From positions 24,175 to 88,174 of the forward strand of contig SVNQ01000005.1 of assembly GCA_015066865.1 (NCBI GenBank): a DNA stretch of 64,000 nt. Direction: 5' to 3'. This document shows, one piece after another, positions 1 to 8,332 of this stretch; position 1 is the first letter of the stretch, and every line of letters begins with the position of its first letter. Under the pieces are notes generated by a model. That model had not been told where the DNA came from and ran no database searches. It was given only the letters and a program-made list of their open reading frames with translations. Position numbers and translations under genes: made by a program. The DNA comes from Ruminococcus sp. (GTDB taxonomy: Bacteria > Bacillota > Clostridia > Oscillospirales > Ruminococcaceae).

Positions 1-39
1 TATGAGGAGGCAAAGCAGATTAAGGAGTGGATGCTATGA
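1..39 (+). CDS. 3' end of an upstream gene, possibly ribulose-phosphate 3-epimerase
   Basis: Frame 1 is open from the window edge and ends in YEEAKQIKEWML followed by a TGA whose last bases overlap the thiN start (ATGA, 36-39). Only twelve residues are visible, so identity cannot be read from the protein. The order rpe-thiN-spoVM is conserved in Bacillus, and thiN and spoVM follow here, so rpe is the natural guess; this is synteny inference only. Confidence 0.45.
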   Translation, partial: YEEAKQIKEWML

Positions 40-662
40 AAACCTGTGTGATCATCGCAGGCGGTGACCTGCACGGGTGTGTACAAGTTCCGGAAAATGC
101 CCTCATTATCTGCGCCGACTGCGGCTATCGTCATGCACAGCGTCTTGGAATCATTCCCGATGTGCTGATGGGGGATTTTGATTCCTTTACGGAGGCGCTT
201 CCTGAAAACTGTGAGATTCTGCGTCATCCTGCCGAAAAGGATGAGACTGATACCATGCTTGCGGTGTATTGCGGCAGGGATAGGGGCTGTACGGAATTTC
301 AAATTTATGGTGCATTCGGCGGCGAACGGATTGACCATTCCATTGCAAATATCCAGATGCTGCACCATATGGCGATGCAGGGGCTGCAAGGGATTCTGCA
401 TGACAAGGGAACGACCGTGAGCGTGCAGACGAAGGGAACGAAATATTATCCGAAAACAAACGGCTACCTGTCACTCTTTTCAATGACGGATGCCTGCGTG
501 GGCGTGACCGTACAGGGTGTGAAGTATCCATTGGAGAATGCAGAGCTGCACAGTTGCTTTCCGCTTGGCGTGAGCAATCAGATTCTTGCGGACTTTGCAG
601 AAATCTCACTTGAAAGCGGCGTTCTGCTTGTGGTACAAACAAATCAGTCACCCATTCTGTAA
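36..662 (+). CDS. thiN: Thiamine pyrophosphokinase
   Basis: 208 residues, the usual size. It transfers pyrophosphate from ATP to thiamine to make the cofactor thiamine diphosphate in the cytoplasm. The acidic catalytic motifs of the family are present: GDFDS at residues 46-50 and KDETD near 68-72, the second followed by the helix that continues the active site. I choose ATG at 36 because AAGGAG (22-27) lies eight bases upstream; an in-frame GTG at 27 overlaps that Shine-Dalgarno. The start overlaps the upstream stop by four bases, indicating translational coupling. spoVM follows 43 bp later, the same neighbour as in Bacillus subtilis. Confidence 0.93.
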   Translation: MKTCVIIAGGDLHGCVQVPENALIICADCGYRHAQRLGIIPDVLMGDFDSFTEALPENCEILRHPAEKDETDTMLAVYCGRDRGCTEFQIYGAFGGERIDHSIANIQMLHHMAMQGLQGILHDKGTTVSVQTKGTKYYPKTNGYLSLFSMTDACVGVTVQGVKYPLENAELHSCFPLGVSNQILADFAEISLESGVLLVVQTNQSPIL

Positions 663-673
663 ATCAGAATATA

Positions 674-698
674 CTGTAATATCAAGTATTACAGGAGG
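674..698 (+). promoter_or_regulatory. Hairpin abutting the spoVM ribosome binding site
   Basis: An 8-bp perfect stem (674-681 with 687-694, loop TCAAG) runs into the first bases of the AGGAGG Shine-Dalgarno (693-698) of spoVM. It could partly mask the site. This is a structural observation; a regulatory role is inferred only. Confidence 0.4.
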
Positions 699-705
699 GT
701 TACTT

Positions 706-792
706 ATGAAAGTTGTTGTTGTCAGAAGCCCGAAGGTGCTTGCAGGTGTGCTGCGGTTGATTTTTGGTATCAAAAAAGAGGATTGTGAATAA
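706..792 (+). CDS. spoVM: Stage V sporulation protein M (tiny amphipathic helix)
   Basis: A 28-residue protein starting MKVVVVRSPKVLAGVLRLIF. SpoVM is a 26-29 residue amphipathic helix that recognises the convex forespore membrane and anchors SpoIVA, starting spore coat assembly. The pattern matches: short N-terminal strand, SPK-FL-like turn (here SPKVLAG), then a basic amphipathic helix ending in charged residues. A strong AGGAGG lies 7 bases upstream of the ATG. The thiN-spoVM adjacency is the same as in Bacillus, which makes the call secure despite the size. A terminator follows immediately. Confidence 0.92.
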   Translation: MKVVVVRSPKVLAGVLRLIFGIKKEDCE

Positions 793-794
793 TC

Positions 795-831
795 ATCGGG
801 CGGAATGCAAGTCATTCCGCCCGATTTTTTT
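795..831 (+). terminator. Intrinsic terminator after spoVM
   Basis: Perfect 13-bp GC-rich stem (795-807 with 813-825), 5-base loop, followed by a run of seven T. It closes the thiN-spoVM unit. Confidence 0.92.
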
Positions 832-863
832 GCATATATTGTTGCAGATAGGAGGCGTGTACC

Positions 864-1142
864 ATGGAAGAAACCATCATTGAAATCCCCGATACACCGG
901 ATGACGGCTGGCAGCCGCCCGTTCTGAAGCATCAAAAAGCCGACAAGTCCTCAAAAGCACAGAACTGTACGGATGTATTTTTCATACAGTATGTGGTATG
1001 CATCCTGCTTGTAACCGCCGTATTCATCATTCGTCTGTATGATGAAATGCTCTGTGACAGTATTCTCGGACAGTTTGCGGCGCAGACACATGCCCCCGAT
1101 GCGCAGTTCATCGGACAGCTTGCCGCAATTTTACAACGTTAA
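864..1142 (+). CDS. Small single-pass membrane protein before a SpoIVFB-like protease
   Basis: 92 residues: an acidic, proline-containing N-terminus, a basic stretch (36-50), one hydrophobic segment at about 55-75, and a short C-terminal part. The start follows AGGAGG with good spacing. Its TAA overlaps the ATG of the SpoIVFB-like protease (TAATG at 1140-1144), so the two are translationally coupled. In Bacillus the gene before spoIVFB is spoIVFA, the membrane partner that holds the protease inactive. This protein is much shorter than SpoIVFA and shows no recognisable LytM domain, so a SpoIVFA-like role rests on position only. Confidence 0.7.
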   Translation: MEETIIEIPDTPDDGWQPPVLKHQKADKSSKAQNCTDVFFIQYVVCILLVTAVFIIRLYDEMLCDSILGQFAAQTHAPDAQFIGQLAAILQR

Positions 1143-1720
1143 TGGAATTGGTATTCGGCAGATGCCGCATTCGTATGGATTTCGGATTTCCGGCAATGAT
1201 AGCGGTACTTTTCCTGTATGCGGATGCGGTATTTCTTCGGCAGACATTCGCTGTCTGCATGATCCATGAGCTGGGGCATGGCGCTGCCATGCTGCTGACA
1301 GGTGCCGGAATCAGGGAGATACATCTGTACGCAGCGGGCGTGCAGATGCGCACGCATTCTCAATTGCTTTCCAAAAGCAAAGAAATGCTGATCGTTCTCA
1401 GCGGACCCTGTATGAATTTTGCAGTTGCACTTCTTTTGGGTATGCAGCACGGATGGTGCGAAATATCCCTGCTGCATCTGGGCATGGGGCTGTTCAATCT
1501 GCTGCCCTATTCCGTGCTCGACGGCGGCAGTGCGATTGCCTGTCTGTCCGCGGGAAAGCCCCGAATACTGCGTATGCAGACGGTGCTGTGCATTTTTCTG
1601 TCCGCTGCATTCGCATTTTTTTCGTTGTATCTCGGGATCCGCAACCCCTGTATTTATCTCATGTGCCTCTATCTGTCCGTCACCCAGCTGCGAGTTGACA
1701 AGCAGGGGGGATTGTGGTAA
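1142..1720 (+). CDS. Site-2 metalloprotease, SpoIVFB-like (M50)
   Basis: 192-residue polytopic membrane zinc protease. HELGH at residues 42-46 supplies two zinc ligands and the catalytic glutamate, SGPCMN at 87-92 is the conserved M50 loop, and N119 to D127 (NLLPYSVLDGG) holds the third ligand. SpoIVFB cleaves pro-sigma-K in the mother cell during sporulation. At 192 residues it is short and lacks the C-terminal CBS domain of Bacillus SpoIVFB. Coupling to the small membrane protein upstream, close to spoVM, supports a sporulation role; the true substrate is not visible here. Confidence 0.8.
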   Translation: MELVFGRCRIRMDFGFPAMIAVLFLYADAVFLRQTFAVCMIHELGHGAAMLLTGAGIREIHLYAAGVQMRTHSQLLSKSKEMLIVLSGPCMNFAVALLLGMQHGWCEISLLHLGMGLFNLLPYSVLDGGSAIACLSAGKPRILRMQTVLCIFLSAAFAFFSLYLGIRNPCIYLMCLYLSVTQLRVDKQGGLW

Positions 1721-1723
1721 AAT
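1695..1723 (+). promoter_or_regulatory. Sigma-A promoter 1 for the radical-SAM gene
   Basis: TTGACA (1695-1700) and TAAAAT (1718-1723) with a 17-bp spacer. It overlaps the last codons of the protease gene and reads toward the gene at 1785. Confidence 0.6.
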
Positions 1724-1735
1724 AAAAAGAGAAAG

Positions 1736-1764
1736 TTGTTTGCGGTTCACCCGCAAAATATAAT
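1736..1764 (+). promoter_or_regulatory. Sigma-A promoter 2 for the radical-SAM gene
   Basis: TTGTTT (1736-1741) and TATAAT (1759-1764), spacer 17 bp. The spacer holds a small inverted repeat, GCGG-TTCAC-CCGC. It is in tandem with the promoter 41 bp upstream. Confidence 0.65.
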
Positions 1765-1784
1765 ACGTAGAAAAGAGGCATAGG

Positions 1785-3620
1785 ATGCTGAGAAAAAAAG
1801 TTGAATCCGTCATTATGGAAGTGCAGAAGCCTGCACGCTATATGGGTGGAGAAGTTGGAAGTATCGTCAAAAACAAGGAGAACGTGGATGTGCGCTTTGC
1901 CTTCTGCTTCCCCGATATTTATGATGTGGGCATGTCGCATCTTGGTATGAAGATCCTCTATTCCCTCATCAATGAGCGTGAGAATTACTGGTGCGAGAGA
2001 GTTTTTGCACCGTGGACGGATTTTGAAGATGTCATGCGCCGTGAGCAGATTCCGCTTTATGGACTTGAGAGCTTTGACCCAATCCATGATTTTGATTTCA
2101 TTGGCTTTACGCTCCAGTATGAAATGTCCTATACCAACATTCTGAATATGCTCGACCTTGCAGGCGTGCCGATCTTCGCCCGTGACAGAGGCGAAGCGCT
2201 TGCCCCCATCGTCTGCGCAGGAGGTCCTTGTGCATGCAATCCCGAACCGCTTGCGGATTTCTTTGATCTGTTCATCCTCGGTGAAGGTGAGGAGGTCAAC
2301 TTGGAATTGATGGATCTCTACAAGGAAATGAAGGATAACGGAGCAAGCCGTTCCGAATTTCTGAAGGCTGCCGCACAGATCGAGGGTATCTATGTACCAT
2401 CGCTGTACGACATTGCATACCATGAGGATGGTACCATCGCAGCCGTCACACCCCGCGACGATGCCCCAGCGGTGGTGCGCAAGCGTGTGATGACGGATAT
2501 GGACAAGTCCTATTATCCTGAAAATGTGGTTGTTCCCTTTACGGAAATCGTCCATGAGCGTGTGTCCGTTGAGGTGCTGCGTGGCTGTATCCGCGGCTGC
2601 CGCTTCTGTCAGGCAGGATTCCTCTATCGACCGTTCCGTGAGAAATCCACTGAAACCATCTGCAAGCAGGCAAAGGCACTGTGCGACAATTCGGGCTATG
2701 ATGAAATGTCCCTGTCGTCACTCAGCACAAGCGACCATTCCGACATTGTGCATATGCTTGATGAACTGCTCAAATACACGGCGGATCGCCGCATCAACAT
2801 GTCCCTGCCGTCACTGCGTATCGACAATTTCTCCGAGGATGTGCTGGAACGTGTGACGGCAGTCCGTAAAAGTGGTCTGACATTTGCGCCGGAAGCCGGA
2901 ACGCAGCGCCTGCGTGATGTTATCAACAAAAATGTGACCGAGGACGAAGTGATGCGCACCTGCGCCATCGCTTTTGCAGGCGGCTATACCAATGTTAAGC
3001 TCTATTTCATGCTCGGACTGCCAACGGAAACTGATGAGGACATCATCGGCATTGCCGATCTTGCGCAGAAAGTCGTGAATCTGTTCTATGAAACCCCGAA
3101 CCGTGCCAAGGGCAAGGTGCAGGTGTCCATCAGTACCGCAACCTTTGTTCCGAAGCCCTTCACACCATTTGAATTTGAACCGCAGGTGGAGAACGAGGAA
3201 ATTCTTCGCCGTCAGAATGTGCTGAGAAATGCCATTACCTCGAATAAGATCCGTGCAAGCATGCATGTTTCCGAGGTCAGCCGTATGGAGGCAGTCCTCG
3301 CAAGAGGTGACCGCCGTCTGTGCGATGTGATCTACACCGCATGGAAAAACGGATGCAAACTCGACAGCTGGGATGAATACTTTGACGGCGGAAAGTGGAT
3401 CTCTGCATTTGAAGAATGCGGCGTTACACCGCAGTTTTATGCAAACCGCACACGCAGCTATGAGGAAATCATGCCATGGGATCATTTGGATTATATGGTT
3501 TCCAAGAATTTCCTCATCCGTGAAAACAAAAAAGCGCATGAAGCGCAGACCACACCGTCCTGCCGTGAAAAATGTGCGGGCTGTGGTGCAAATTCCTGTC
3601 TGGGAGGTGCATGTTTCTGA
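1785..3620 (+). CDS. B12-binding-type radical SAM protein, TIGR03960 family
   Basis: 611 residues. An N-terminal cobalamin-binding-like region precedes a radical SAM core with the cluster motif C268-x3-C272-x2-C275. The C-terminus ends in a Cys cluster (CREKCAGCGANSC) that may bind a second metal centre. The TIGR03960 family is widespread in Firmicutes, and its reaction is not established as far as I know. It is almost always next to or fused with a DUF2344 (TIGR03936) protein, as here, where the stop overlaps the next start. ATG 1785 follows GAGG with six bases between. Confidence 0.88.
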   Translation: MLRKKVESVIMEVQKPARYMGGEVGSIVKNKENVDVRFAFCFPDIYDVGMSHLGMKILYSLINERENYWCERVFAPWTDFEDVMRREQIPLYGLESFDPIHDFDFIGFTLQYEMSYTNILNMLDLAGVPIFARDRGEALAPIVCAGGPCACNPEPLADFFDLFILGEGEEVNLELMDLYKEMKDNGASRSEFLKAAAQIEGIYVPSLYDIAYHEDGTIAAVTPRDDAPAVVRKRVMTDMDKSYYPENVVVPFTEIVHERVSVEVLRGCIRGCRFCQAGFLYRPFREKSTETICKQAKALCDNSGYDEMSLSSLSTSDHSDIVHMLDELLKYTADRRINMSLPSLRIDNFSEDVLERVTAVRKSGLTFAPEAGTQRLRDVINKNVTEDEVMRTCAIAFAGGYTNVKLYFMLGLPTETDEDIIGIADLAQKVVNLFYETPNRAKGKVQVSISTATFVPKPFTPFEFEPQVENEEILRRQNVLRNAITSNKIRASMHVSEVSRMEAVLARGDRRLCDVIYTAWKNGCKLDSWDEYFDGGKWISAFEECGVTPQFYANRTRSYEEIMPWDHLDYMVSKNFLIRENKKAHEAQTTPSCREKCAGCGANSCLGGACF

Positions 3621-4282
3621 TGGATAACCGAATCAATTACAGAGCTGTCTTTGAAAAGACGGGCAGCGCAAAATATATATCCCATCTTGATCTCAACAGA
3701 TGCATGCAGCGTGCCATCCGCCGTGCGGATCTGCCGGCATGGTATACCGAGGGTTTTCATCCGCATATGTATCTGATGTTCTCGCTTGCGCTGTCACTTG
3801 GTGCAGAGAGCATGTGCGAGACCATGGATTTCCGTCTGACCGAGAATATCCCTGCGCAGGAAGTCATGGCTCGTCTCAATGCTGCACTTCCCGAAGGCTT
3901 GAAGGTGCATGCTGTGATCACTCCGAAATATGCGGCTGCGGACATCGGCAGTGCGATTTATCGTGTGGAGCTGCAAAGTGAGGATCTGCCGTTGCTTGCG
4001 AGAAACTGGGATGCGTTTTCAGCGCAGTCTGAAATTCTCGTGGAAAAGAAAACCAAGCGAGGCAAAAAGGAAGTCAATATCGCCCCGATGATCACCGTGC
4101 TGTCCGTGGAAGAAATCGAGGGATGCCTGCGGATCATGCTGCAATTGCCCGCCGGAAATGAAGGGAATCTCAACGTCAGCGTCGTGACGGATGCATTCCA
4201 AAGTTTCGCAGAACAGCCATTTGTGATCGAAAAGTCGGTCAGAGAGAAAATTTTTTGCTTGAATGGGGAAGAATTTTCATAA
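3620..4282 (+). CDS. DUF2344 / TIGR03936 protein, partner of the radical SAM gene
   Basis: 220 residues. The N-terminus (YRAVFEKTGSAKYISHLDL, then GFHPHMY) carries the family hallmarks. The start at 3620 overlaps the upstream TGA (TGATG); ATG 3611 is only three bases from GGAGG and is less likely. In other genomes this domain is fused to the C-terminus of the TIGR03960 protein, so the pair probably forms one enzyme. Function unknown. Confidence 0.85.
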   Translation: MDNRINYRAVFEKTGSAKYISHLDLNRCMQRAIRRADLPAWYTEGFHPHMYLMFSLALSLGAESMCETMDFRLTENIPAQEVMARLNAALPEGLKVHAVITPKYAAADIGSAIYRVELQSEDLPLLARNWDAFSAQSEILVEKKTKRGKKEVNIAPMITVLSVEEIEGCLRIMLQLPAGNEGNLNVSVVTDAFQSFAEQPFVIEKSVREKIFCLNGEEFS

Positions 4283-4288
4283 AAACAC

Positions 4289-4317
4289 TTGCTTTTTCCA
4301 TAGAAATGTGTTATGAT
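4289..4317 (+). promoter_or_regulatory. Sigma-A promoter for rplS
   Basis: TTGCTT (4289-4294) and TATGAT (4312-4317) with a 17-bp spacer, about 190 bp before the rplS start. The long leader in between is structured. Confidence 0.8.
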
Positions 4318-4324
4318 AATAAAT

Positions 4325-4500
4325 GCATTTGAAATCCGTTCGGGTGAAGTATGCCCGGATGAGGGTTAATGCCGAAAGACATTAAATCGGTTCATCCGCT
4401 GACGTGATGCTGTCCATGGAGTGAATAAGGACAGCGCAGCGTGTATTTTGCTGAGTGCAACGCTGCAGCGTGAATGAAGAACCGGAAATTTAGGAGGAAA
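4325..4500 (+). ncRNA. Structured leader of rplS (L19 leader type)
   Basis: The 5' untranslated region folds by eye into several hairpins: CGGG/CCCG (4341-4357), TTAATG/CATTAA (4366-4385), CTGTCC/GGACAG (4410-4434) and GCAGCG/CGCTGC (4436-4466) with TTGC/GCAA inside. A long-range pairing of CGGTTC (4388-4393) with GAACCG (4479-4484) closes it just before the Shine-Dalgarno. Ribosomal L19 leaders that sense free L19 are known in Firmicutes; assignment here is by position and architecture, not by covariance search. Confidence 0.65.
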
Positions 4501-4506
4501 AGAACA

Positions 4507-4851
4507 ATGGATGCACTGAAGATGATCAGCGAAGCAAGCATGAAGAAGGATGTACCGGAAGTTGCGATTGGTGACACTGTAAAGGTTCACGTTCGTATCA
4601 AGGAAGGCGACAAGAGCCGTATCCAGATTTTCGAGGGTACAGTTATCGCAATCAAGCACGGCGGCATCAGCCGTACCTTTACTGTTAGACGTGTAGCACA
4701 CGGCTGCGGTATTGAGCGTGTATTCCCCCTGCACTCCCCGTCCGTTGACAAGGTTGAGCTTGTAAGACACGGTAAGGTTCGCAGAGCTAAGCTGTACTAT
4801 CTGCGCGACAGAGTTGGTAAGGCAGCTAAGGTTAAGGAACTGATCGGCTAA
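4507..4851 (+). CDS. rplS: 50S ribosomal protein L19
   Basis: 114 residues, full length. The family core is clear: [13 protein letters not shown], then [20 protein letters not shown] and the basic end [12 protein letters not shown]19 sits at the 30S-50S interface. ATG 4507 follows AGGAGG at the proper distance; an in-frame ATG at 4474 falls inside the leader RNA and is rejected. Expression is probably feedback-controlled through the leader. Confidence 0.97.
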   Translation: MDALKMISEASMKKDVPEVAIGDTVKVHVRIKEGDKSRIQIFEGTVIAIKHGGISRTFTVRRVAHGCGIERVFPLHSPSVDKVELVRHGKVRRAKLYYLRDRVGKAAKVKELIG

Positions 4852-4914
4852 TCCGAAACATGCGGCGGTACAAAAGCAGCACGGAGCTGTTTTTGTACTG
4901 TGTGCTGCAATGGG

Positions 4915-4934
4915 GGGACGGGAGTCCCTTTTTT
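4915..4934 (+). terminator. Intrinsic terminator after rplS
   Basis: Stem GGGAC/GTCCC (4915-4919, 4924-4928) plus six T. A longer AT-rich hairpin at about 4867-4898 precedes it and may contribute. Confidence 0.7.
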
Positions 4935-5050
4935 GCTATCTGAAAGTAAATGATGCAGGAGTTCTCCGGATAGGTTTGATCGCCGGAACATCCTGTTGTT
5001 GATAGATGATTGTTCTGTACTGCAATGCAGTGAACAGGAGGGCGGATGAA

Positions 5051-5743
5051 ATGGAAGAAATGGAAATGAATCAGATGGAGGAAGTGCAGGATTCTCAGGC
5101 GGAGGAAGTGCAGATTTCCGAAACGAATGAGGCAACGGAACCGCAAGCAGATTCGCCGAAAGAAAAGAAAGTTCCTTTTTGGCAGGAACTCGTAGAAATT
5201 CTGGAAACGATGCTGATTTCCATCTTTGTAGTACTGATACTGTTTACATATCTTATCCGGCCTGTTACGGTTGATGGACGTTCCATGAATCCTACACTGC
5301 TGGACGGTGATAAACTGGTGATGTACCGCCTGTTTTATGAACCGAAGCCGGGGGATATTGTCGTGGTATATAATCACGAAGGACATGTGCTGGATAAGGA
5401 TAACAAAGTAGTGGACAGCGGCTATTCTCTCAATGAGAATATCATCAAGCGAGTGATTGCCGTGGAAGGTCAGACCGTCATGGTGGATGAAACCGAAGGT
5501 CACGTTTATGTCAACGGTGTGGCACTGCAGGAGGATTATATCAACGACAGAACACTGACCAATGACGGCGCGTTCGTATATCCGATCACCATCCCGAAGG
5601 GATATATATTTGTCATGGGCGATAACCGTAACAAATCTACCGACAGCCGCAGCAGCGCAGTTGGTCTGGTTGCAGTGGAAGATGTGCTTGGAAAGACCTT
5701 CTTCCGCTACTATCCGTTCGATGAATTGGGATTTATTGACTAA
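5051..5743 (+). CDS. lepB: Signal peptidase I (first of two)
   Basis: 230 residues. Residues 1-40 are a very acidic Glu/Gln-rich cytoplasmic extension; one membrane anchor spans about 48-68; the extracellular catalytic domain has the Ser-Lys dyad S78 (GRSMNPT) and K133 (IIKRVIA) and the GDNR..DSR box. It cleaves signal peptides of exported proteins at the outer face of the membrane. ATG 5051 is nine bases from AGGAGG (5036-5041); an in-frame ATG at 5006 lacks a site. A second copy follows 20 bp downstream. Confidence 0.93.
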   Translation: MEEMEMNQMEEVQDSQAEEVQISETNEATEPQADSPKEKKVPFWQELVEILETMLISIFVVLILFTYLIRPVTVDGRSMNPTLLDGDKLVMYRLFYEPKPGDIVVVYNHEGHVLDKDNKVVDSGYSLNENIIKRVIAVEGQTVMVDETEGHVYVNGVALQEDYINDRTLTNDGAFVYPITIPKGYIFVMGDNRNKSTDSRSSAVGLVAVEDVLGKTFFRYYPFDELGFID

Positions 5744-5763
5744 CAGAACGACAGGAGTCGGTT

Positions 5764-6375
5764 ATGCGGGAATATATTCGTTTTTCAAGAAATACAATCG
5801 TACACAGAATCGCAGTGGAAATTCTGGATATGCTGGATATGATGCTGCTGACGATATTCTGTATTATCATGTTGTTCACCTATGTGTTCCATGTGGCAAC
5901 GGTGCAGGGATCATCCATGGTGCCTACGCTGACCACAGAGGACAAATTGCTCGTGAATAATTTCTCAGGTGAGCCGCAGGCAGGGGATATACTGATCATC
6001 GGCGTTGAAGAAGCGACATTGATGCAGAGTGATGGTTCGCTGTACACGGCGGACGGACTCGGAAAAACAATTGTGAAGCGTGTGATTGCCGTTGGCGGTC
6101 AGGAGCTGAATATTGATTTCGATGCCGGTAAGGTATATGTGGACGGTGTGCAGATTGAGGAAAACTATGTGAATAATCTGACAACCGTTCCGCAGAAGGG
6201 CGGTGCGTTTACATATCCGATTACCATTCCGGAGGGATATATCTTTGTGATGGGAGATAATCGGGATGTGTCGCTGGATAGCCGTTATTCGAATGTTGGA
6301 CTGGTCCCTGAGTCCGATGTGGTTGGCAAGGTGCTTTTGCGGATCTATCCGTGGAGCCAGTTCGGACCGGTATAA
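5764..6375 (+). CDS. lepB: Signal peptidase I (second of two)
   Basis: 203 residues with a short basic N-terminus, membrane anchor at about 24-44, catalytic S51 (GSSMVPT) and K105 (IVKRVIA), and GDNRDVSLDSR near the C-terminus. It is a tandem paralogue of the preceding gene and lacks that copy's acidic N-terminal extension. The two may differ in substrate preference. The start follows CAGGAG. Confidence 0.93.
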   Translation: MREYIRFSRNTIVHRIAVEILDMLDMMLLTIFCIIMLFTYVFHVATVQGSSMVPTLTTEDKLLVNNFSGEPQAGDILIIGVEEATLMQSDGSLYTADGLGKTIVKRVIAVGGQELNIDFDAGKVYVDGVQIEENYVNNLTTVPQKGGAFTYPITIPEGYIFVMGDNRDVSLDSRYSNVGLVPESDVVGKVLLRIYPWSQFGPV

Positions 6376-6392
6376 GAGTAAAGGAGTAGAAA

Positions 6393-7268
6393 ATGCCCGA
6401 AATTCAGATCGGTAATATTCAATGGTTTCCCGGTCACATGACCAAAACCAGACGTATGATTGCCGCCAATCTTTCGCTTGTGGACGGTGTGGTGGCACTT
6501 TTGGATGCCAGAATCCCGCAGAGCAGCTGTAATCCCGAGCTTTCAAAGCTGATGAACAGTAAGCCCTATATGGTACTGCTCAACAAGAGCGATATGGCGG
6601 ATCCCGATGCAACGGCAAAGTGGATTCAGTGGTATAAGCAGCAGGGGATACCTGCGCTTGCAATGGACTGCATCAGCGGCAAGGGCGCAAAGCAATTTCT
6701 GCCCGCTGTGCGTGAGCAGATGCTCAGGGAGCTGCTTGCAAAGCGCCAGAAGGCTGGCATGGTCGGCAGACCCATCCGCCTGATGATCGTAGGCATCCCG
6801 AACGTGGGAAAATCCTCCTTCATCAATCGTATGGCAAAATCCAAGCGAACCAAGGTCGAGGACAGACCCGGCGTTACCCGTACCAAACAGTGGGTAAAGG
6901 TCGATGAGCAGGTAGAATTTCTGGACATGCCCGGTGTTCTCTGGCCAAAACTTGATGATCAGGACGCAGCCTGCCGTTTGGCATTCACAGGTGCGATCCG
7001 TGATCAGGTGCTGGATATTGAGGCGCTGGCAATGCTGCTGCTCGAATATCTCCACCGTAACTATCAGCAGGTGCTGAAGGAACGCTATAAAGTGGAAATG
7101 GAAGAAACCGACGGACTTGCACTTCTGGAAATGGTTGGCAGAAAGCGTGGTATGCTCCTTTCCGGCGGCGTTGTCAATACCGAACGTGCAGCAATTATGG
7201 TGCTTGATGAATTTCGCAGCGCAAAGCTTGGCAGGATCACGCTGGAATTGCCGCCGCAGGAGGGCTGA
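6393..7268 (+). CDS. rbgA: Ribosome biogenesis GTPase RbgA/YlqF
   Basis: 291 residues. A circularly permuted GTPase: NKSD (G4, 64-67) and SGKGAK (G5, about 95-100) come before the P-loop GIPNVGKSS (134-142), with DMPG (G3, 178-181) last. RbgA drives a late step of 50S maturation. The order rplS-lepB-rbgA-rnhB is the same as in Bacillus subtilis. rnhB starts two bases after the stop. Confidence 0.96.
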   Translation: MPEIQIGNIQWFPGHMTKTRRMIAANLSLVDGVVALLDARIPQSSCNPELSKLMNSKPYMVLLNKSDMADPDATAKWIQWYKQQGIPALAMDCISGKGAKQFLPAVREQMLRELLAKRQKAGMVGRPIRLMIVGIPNVGKSSFINRMAKSKRTKVEDRPGVTRTKQWVKVDEQVEFLDMPGVLWPKLDDQDAACRLAFTGAIRDQVLDIEALAMLLLEYLHRNYQQVLKERYKVEMEETDGLALLEMVGRKRGMLLSGGVVNTERAAIMVLDEFRSAKLGRITLELPPQEG

Positions 7269-7269
7269 T

Positions 7270-7890
7270 ATGCGTCAGGATACTTTGCTTCGCCGTCAGG
7301 CGATGCTGGATTATGATACCAATATGCGGCAGCTGCACGGCGTATTCTGCGGTGTGGATGAGGCAGGACGAGGACCGCTGGCAGGGGATGTGTTTGCCGC
7401 AGCGGTCATTTTAGAGGATACTTCCGGAATCACGGGGCTTGACGACAGTAAGAAGCTGTCCGAAAAACGCCGTGAGGAGTTGTTTATAGAAATTCAGGAG
7501 AAGGCAGCAGCATGGTGCATTGCCACGGCAAGTGTTGCCGAAATTGAGGAGATCAACATTCTTAATGCCGCTATGCTTGCAATGAAACGTGCAGTCGAAG
7601 GACTGGAACTTCCTCCTGCATATGCACTCGTGGACGGCAACCGCTATCCGAAGCTCCTGATTGCAGGGGAAACCGTGGTGAAGGGCGATGCAACATCCGC
7701 ATCGATCGCAGCGGCTTCCATCCTTGCAAAGGTTGCAAGGGATCATTACATGGCAGAACAGGCAAAACTCTATCCGCAGTATGCCTTTGAAAAACACAAG
7801 GGCTACGGAACTGCGGAGCATTGTGCGCTGCTGCGTGAGTATGGACCAAGTCCGATCCACAGACCGTCTTTTTTGAAGAAAATTCTATGA
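7270..7890 (+). CDS. rnhB: Ribonuclease HII
   Basis: 206 residues. Catalytic acids are seen in [13 protein letters not shown] (D30, E31) and in the ALVDGN stretch; GLDDSKKL is conserved. It cuts RNA of RNA/DNA hybrids and single embedded ribonucleotides. The start at 7270 has GGAGG within the last rbgA codons; a longer in-frame extension to 7117 would lie wholly inside rbgA and is rejected. The stop overlaps the yraN start (ATGA). Confidence 0.96.
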   Translation: MRQDTLLRRQAMLDYDTNMRQLHGVFCGVDEAGRGPLAGDVFAAAVILEDTSGITGLDDSKKLSEKRREELFIEIQEKAAAWCIATASVAEIEEINILNAAMLAMKRAVEGLELPPAYALVDGNRYPKLLIAGETVVKGDATSASIAAASILAKVARDHYMAEQAKLYPQYAFEKHKGYGTAEHCALLREYGPSPIHRPSFLKKIL

Positions 7891-8279
7891 GATCGACGGA
7901 GCTTGGAAAACTCGGTGAAACCGCCGTCTGCTATTATCTCGAAGCACTCGGCTATGAGATTCTTGCACGGAACTTCCGTATCCGTGGCGGAGAAATAGAC
8001 ATCGTTGCGGCGAAGGATTCCGATCTCTGCTTTGTCGAGGTCAAAACAAGAAGCCTTGATACAGAGGAAAGCGGACTTGAGGCATTGACACGGCGTAAAC
8101 GCCGGCTTCTGATCAAAGCCGCATATGCCTATTGTGAAAGATTTGACATCAGTGAGGATGACTGGTACATCCGCTATGATGCCGCAGAGGTGACTGCACA
8201 CAATCACCGTATTATTGATATTGATTATCTTGAAAATGCGTTCGATGAAACGGATTTTCATGACAATAGCCAAATTTAA
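7887..8279 (+). CDS. UPF0102 family nuclease-like protein YraN
   Basis: 130 residues with the family pattern GxxGExxAxxYLExxGY and the restriction-endonuclease-like core [18 protein letters not shown], which keeps the D-x(n)-E-x-K nuclease signature. Exact function is unsettled; the family sits next to rnhB in many bacteria, suggesting nucleic acid processing. It overlaps rnhB by four bases. Confidence 0.9.
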   Translation: MRSTELGKLGETAVCYYLEALGYEILARNFRIRGGEIDIVAAKDSDLCFVEVKTRSLDTEESGLEALTRRKRRLLIKAAYAYCERFDISEDDWYIRYDAAEVTAHNHRIIDIDYLENAFDETDFHDNSQI

Positions 8280-8281
8280 CA

Positions 8282-8301
8282 GATTCCGCGTAAGCGGAAT
8301 C
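8282..8301 (+). other. GNRA-type hairpin before thrC
   Basis: Perfect 8-bp stem GATTCCGC/GCGGAATC capped by GTAA, between yraN and thrC. There is no T-run, so it is not a typical terminator; it may stabilise the thrC message or attenuate weakly. Confidence 0.5.
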
Positions 8302-8332
8302 CGAATCTTCCAAAAAAGGAAAGGGTGGTAGT

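Noticed and set aside
800..860. Possible sigma-E-like promoter before the 864 gene
   Set aside because: GTCATT and CATATATT are roughly spaced, but the first lies in the terminator stem of spoVM; too weak to claim.
3572..3619. Longer start for the DUF2344 protein
   Set aside because: The extra 16 residues lie inside the upstream gene's end and precede the only Shine-Dalgarno.
8280..8332. T-box or threonine attenuator before thrC
   Set aside because: Only 53 bases with one small hairpin; no T-box sequence, no leader peptide and no terminator.
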